This document shows, piece after piece, positions 63,607 to 64,000 of a stretch of 64,000 nt of DNA (the stretch's first letter is position 1; the number at the start of each line of letters is the position of its first letter). A program made the position numbers and the translations under genes. Under the pieces are notes generated by a model. That model saw nothing but the letters and a program-made list of their open reading frames with translations. It did not search any database and was not told the DNA's origin. The DNA comes from Dorea sp. 5-2 (GTDB taxonomy: Bacteria > Bacillota > Clostridia > Lachnospirales > Lachnospiraceae), in contig NZ_KE159715.1 of assembly GCF_000403455.2 (NCBI RefSeq), forward strand, positions 545,929-609,928, given 5' to 3'.

Positions 63607-63643
63607 GCAGCCCTTGTTTATATTACTTTTTTAAGGGGGCTGC
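63607..63643 (+). promoter_or_regulatory. Hairpin covering the ribosome site of the transposase
   Basis: GCAGCCCTT (63607-63615) pairs with AAGGGGGCTGC (63633-63643, one or two bulged G). The AAGGGGG ribosome site is inside the stem, as in IS elements that hide it on read-through transcripts. Bases 63514-63606 hold nothing else clear and may include the element's left end. Confidence 0.55.
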
Positions 63644-63648
63644 ATCGT

Positions 63649-64000
63649 ATGAATTTAATTCAAATCTTAGTCGATATTATCTGTAACACATTACTTGATC
63701 CACATGTCCTTGAACGGGCCAGAAACAGAAAAGGGGCTTTTACACGCAATTGCGGGAAACTTCCCTATTGGACATTGATCAAACTGTTATTAAGAAATTC
63801 CAAGAAAACTATTTCTTCATCACTGGATGAATTCTTTACCGAATTGCGGCATATATCAGGAATTCCAATCTCTGATACTGTGAAATGTTCCCAACAGGCT
63901 TTCAGCAAGGCCCGTTCCGGCATTGATCACTCTATTTTCAAAGAATGCTTCGAACGTGTACTTGACTTCCTTTGCAGCAGGGATTCCCTGGATTTCCATT
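63649..64000 (+). CDS. IS4-like transposase, N-terminal part (3' end outside window)
   Basis: 117 codons from ATG 63649, open to the window edge: MNLIQILVDIICNTLLDPHV, then RKGAFTRNCGKLPYWTL and SGIPISDTVKCSQQAFSKAR. This matches the N-terminal, pre-catalytic part of IS4-type DDE transposases. The DDE residues lie beyond the window. The frame is intact, so the copy may be active. Confidence 0.72.
   Translation, partial: MNLIQILVDIICNTLLDPHVLERARNRKGAFTRNCGKLPYWTLIKLLLRNSKKTISSSLDEFFTELRHISGIPISDTVKCSQQAFSKARSGIDHSIFKECFERVLDFLCSRDSLDFH

Noticed and set aside
1..64000. CRISPR arrays, rRNA, tRNA or riboswitches
   Set aside because: No repeat-spacer pattern, rRNA sequence, cloverleaf or recognisable riboswitch leader was found on either strand by eye.

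Overview
The window looks like a chromosome segment from a low-to-mid GC, spore-forming, anaerobic Firmicute of the Lachnospiraceae (Clostridium cluster XIVa) type. The signs are strong AGGAGG ribosome binding sites, sporulation genes (SpoIIM and a SpoVB-like flippase), the gap-pgk-tpi glycolytic cluster with a separate GpmI, an Rrf2-NifS-NifU-MnmA cluster, BceAB/FtsX antimicrobial-peptide transporters with two-component systems, and TnpV/relaxase remnants of the kind found in gut Clostridia. The genus cannot be fixed from the sequence alone.

1-31.4 kb is mostly conserved metabolism. It holds an ADP-dependent sugar-kinase family protein (cut by the left edge) with an iron alcohol dehydrogenase, a Nudix hydrolase, spoIIM, a lethal-factor/PPEP-like zinc lipoprotein and a SpoVB-like flippase. 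Next is an iscR-nifS-nifU-mnmA operon with a candidate Rrf2 operator, followed by a PHP phosphatase. A peptide-use block follows: an M42 aminopeptidase (minus strand), an RpiR regulator, oppABCDF and tldD/tldE. A 17-bp motif shared by the M42 and opp promoters, and a CodY-like box over the opp promoter, suggest common control. Then come gap, pgk and tpi, a small alternative Hsp70 set (GrpE-like protein, short Hsp70, J-like protein with a SEC-C zinc motif), tag, an esterase and gpmI.

31.4-49 kb is an envelope-stress and transport region. A BceRS-like pair is followed by an AbiE-like two-gene module, a LytTR response regulator with two GHKL kinases whose catalytic cores are 98% identical in DNA, and then a BceAB-like transporter. 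The transporter promoter carries two perfect 12-bp direct repeats at 21-bp spacing, the geometry of a LytTR site. Two uncharacterised genes come next, then a second OmpR-type pair with its own ATPase/permease, whose ATPase is interrupted by an in-frame TAG.

49-56.9 kb is a signalling cluster: a stand-alone receiver, a hybrid kinase with Hpt domain and a tandem-repeat linker, a hybrid kinase fused to a DegV (fatty-acid-binding) domain, a V4R-domain protein and a GGDEF diguanylate cyclase.

56.9-64 kb is a scar of mobile DNA: an ABC ATPase tail, a PIN toxin-antitoxin pair, truncated ParB and relaxase genes, three small cargo genes (GNAT, RibD/DHFR-like, VOC), a decayed tnpV, a decayed transposase, a 436-bp inverted-repeat element carrying a coiled-coil gene, a phage tail tape-measure remnant, and the start of a transposase that runs off the right edge.

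The best candidates for little-described biology are the DegV-fused hybrid kinase cluster, the alternative Hsp70 trio, and the twin-kinase LytTR-BceAB locus. All functional statements rest on sequence reading and family knowledge; no searches were run.
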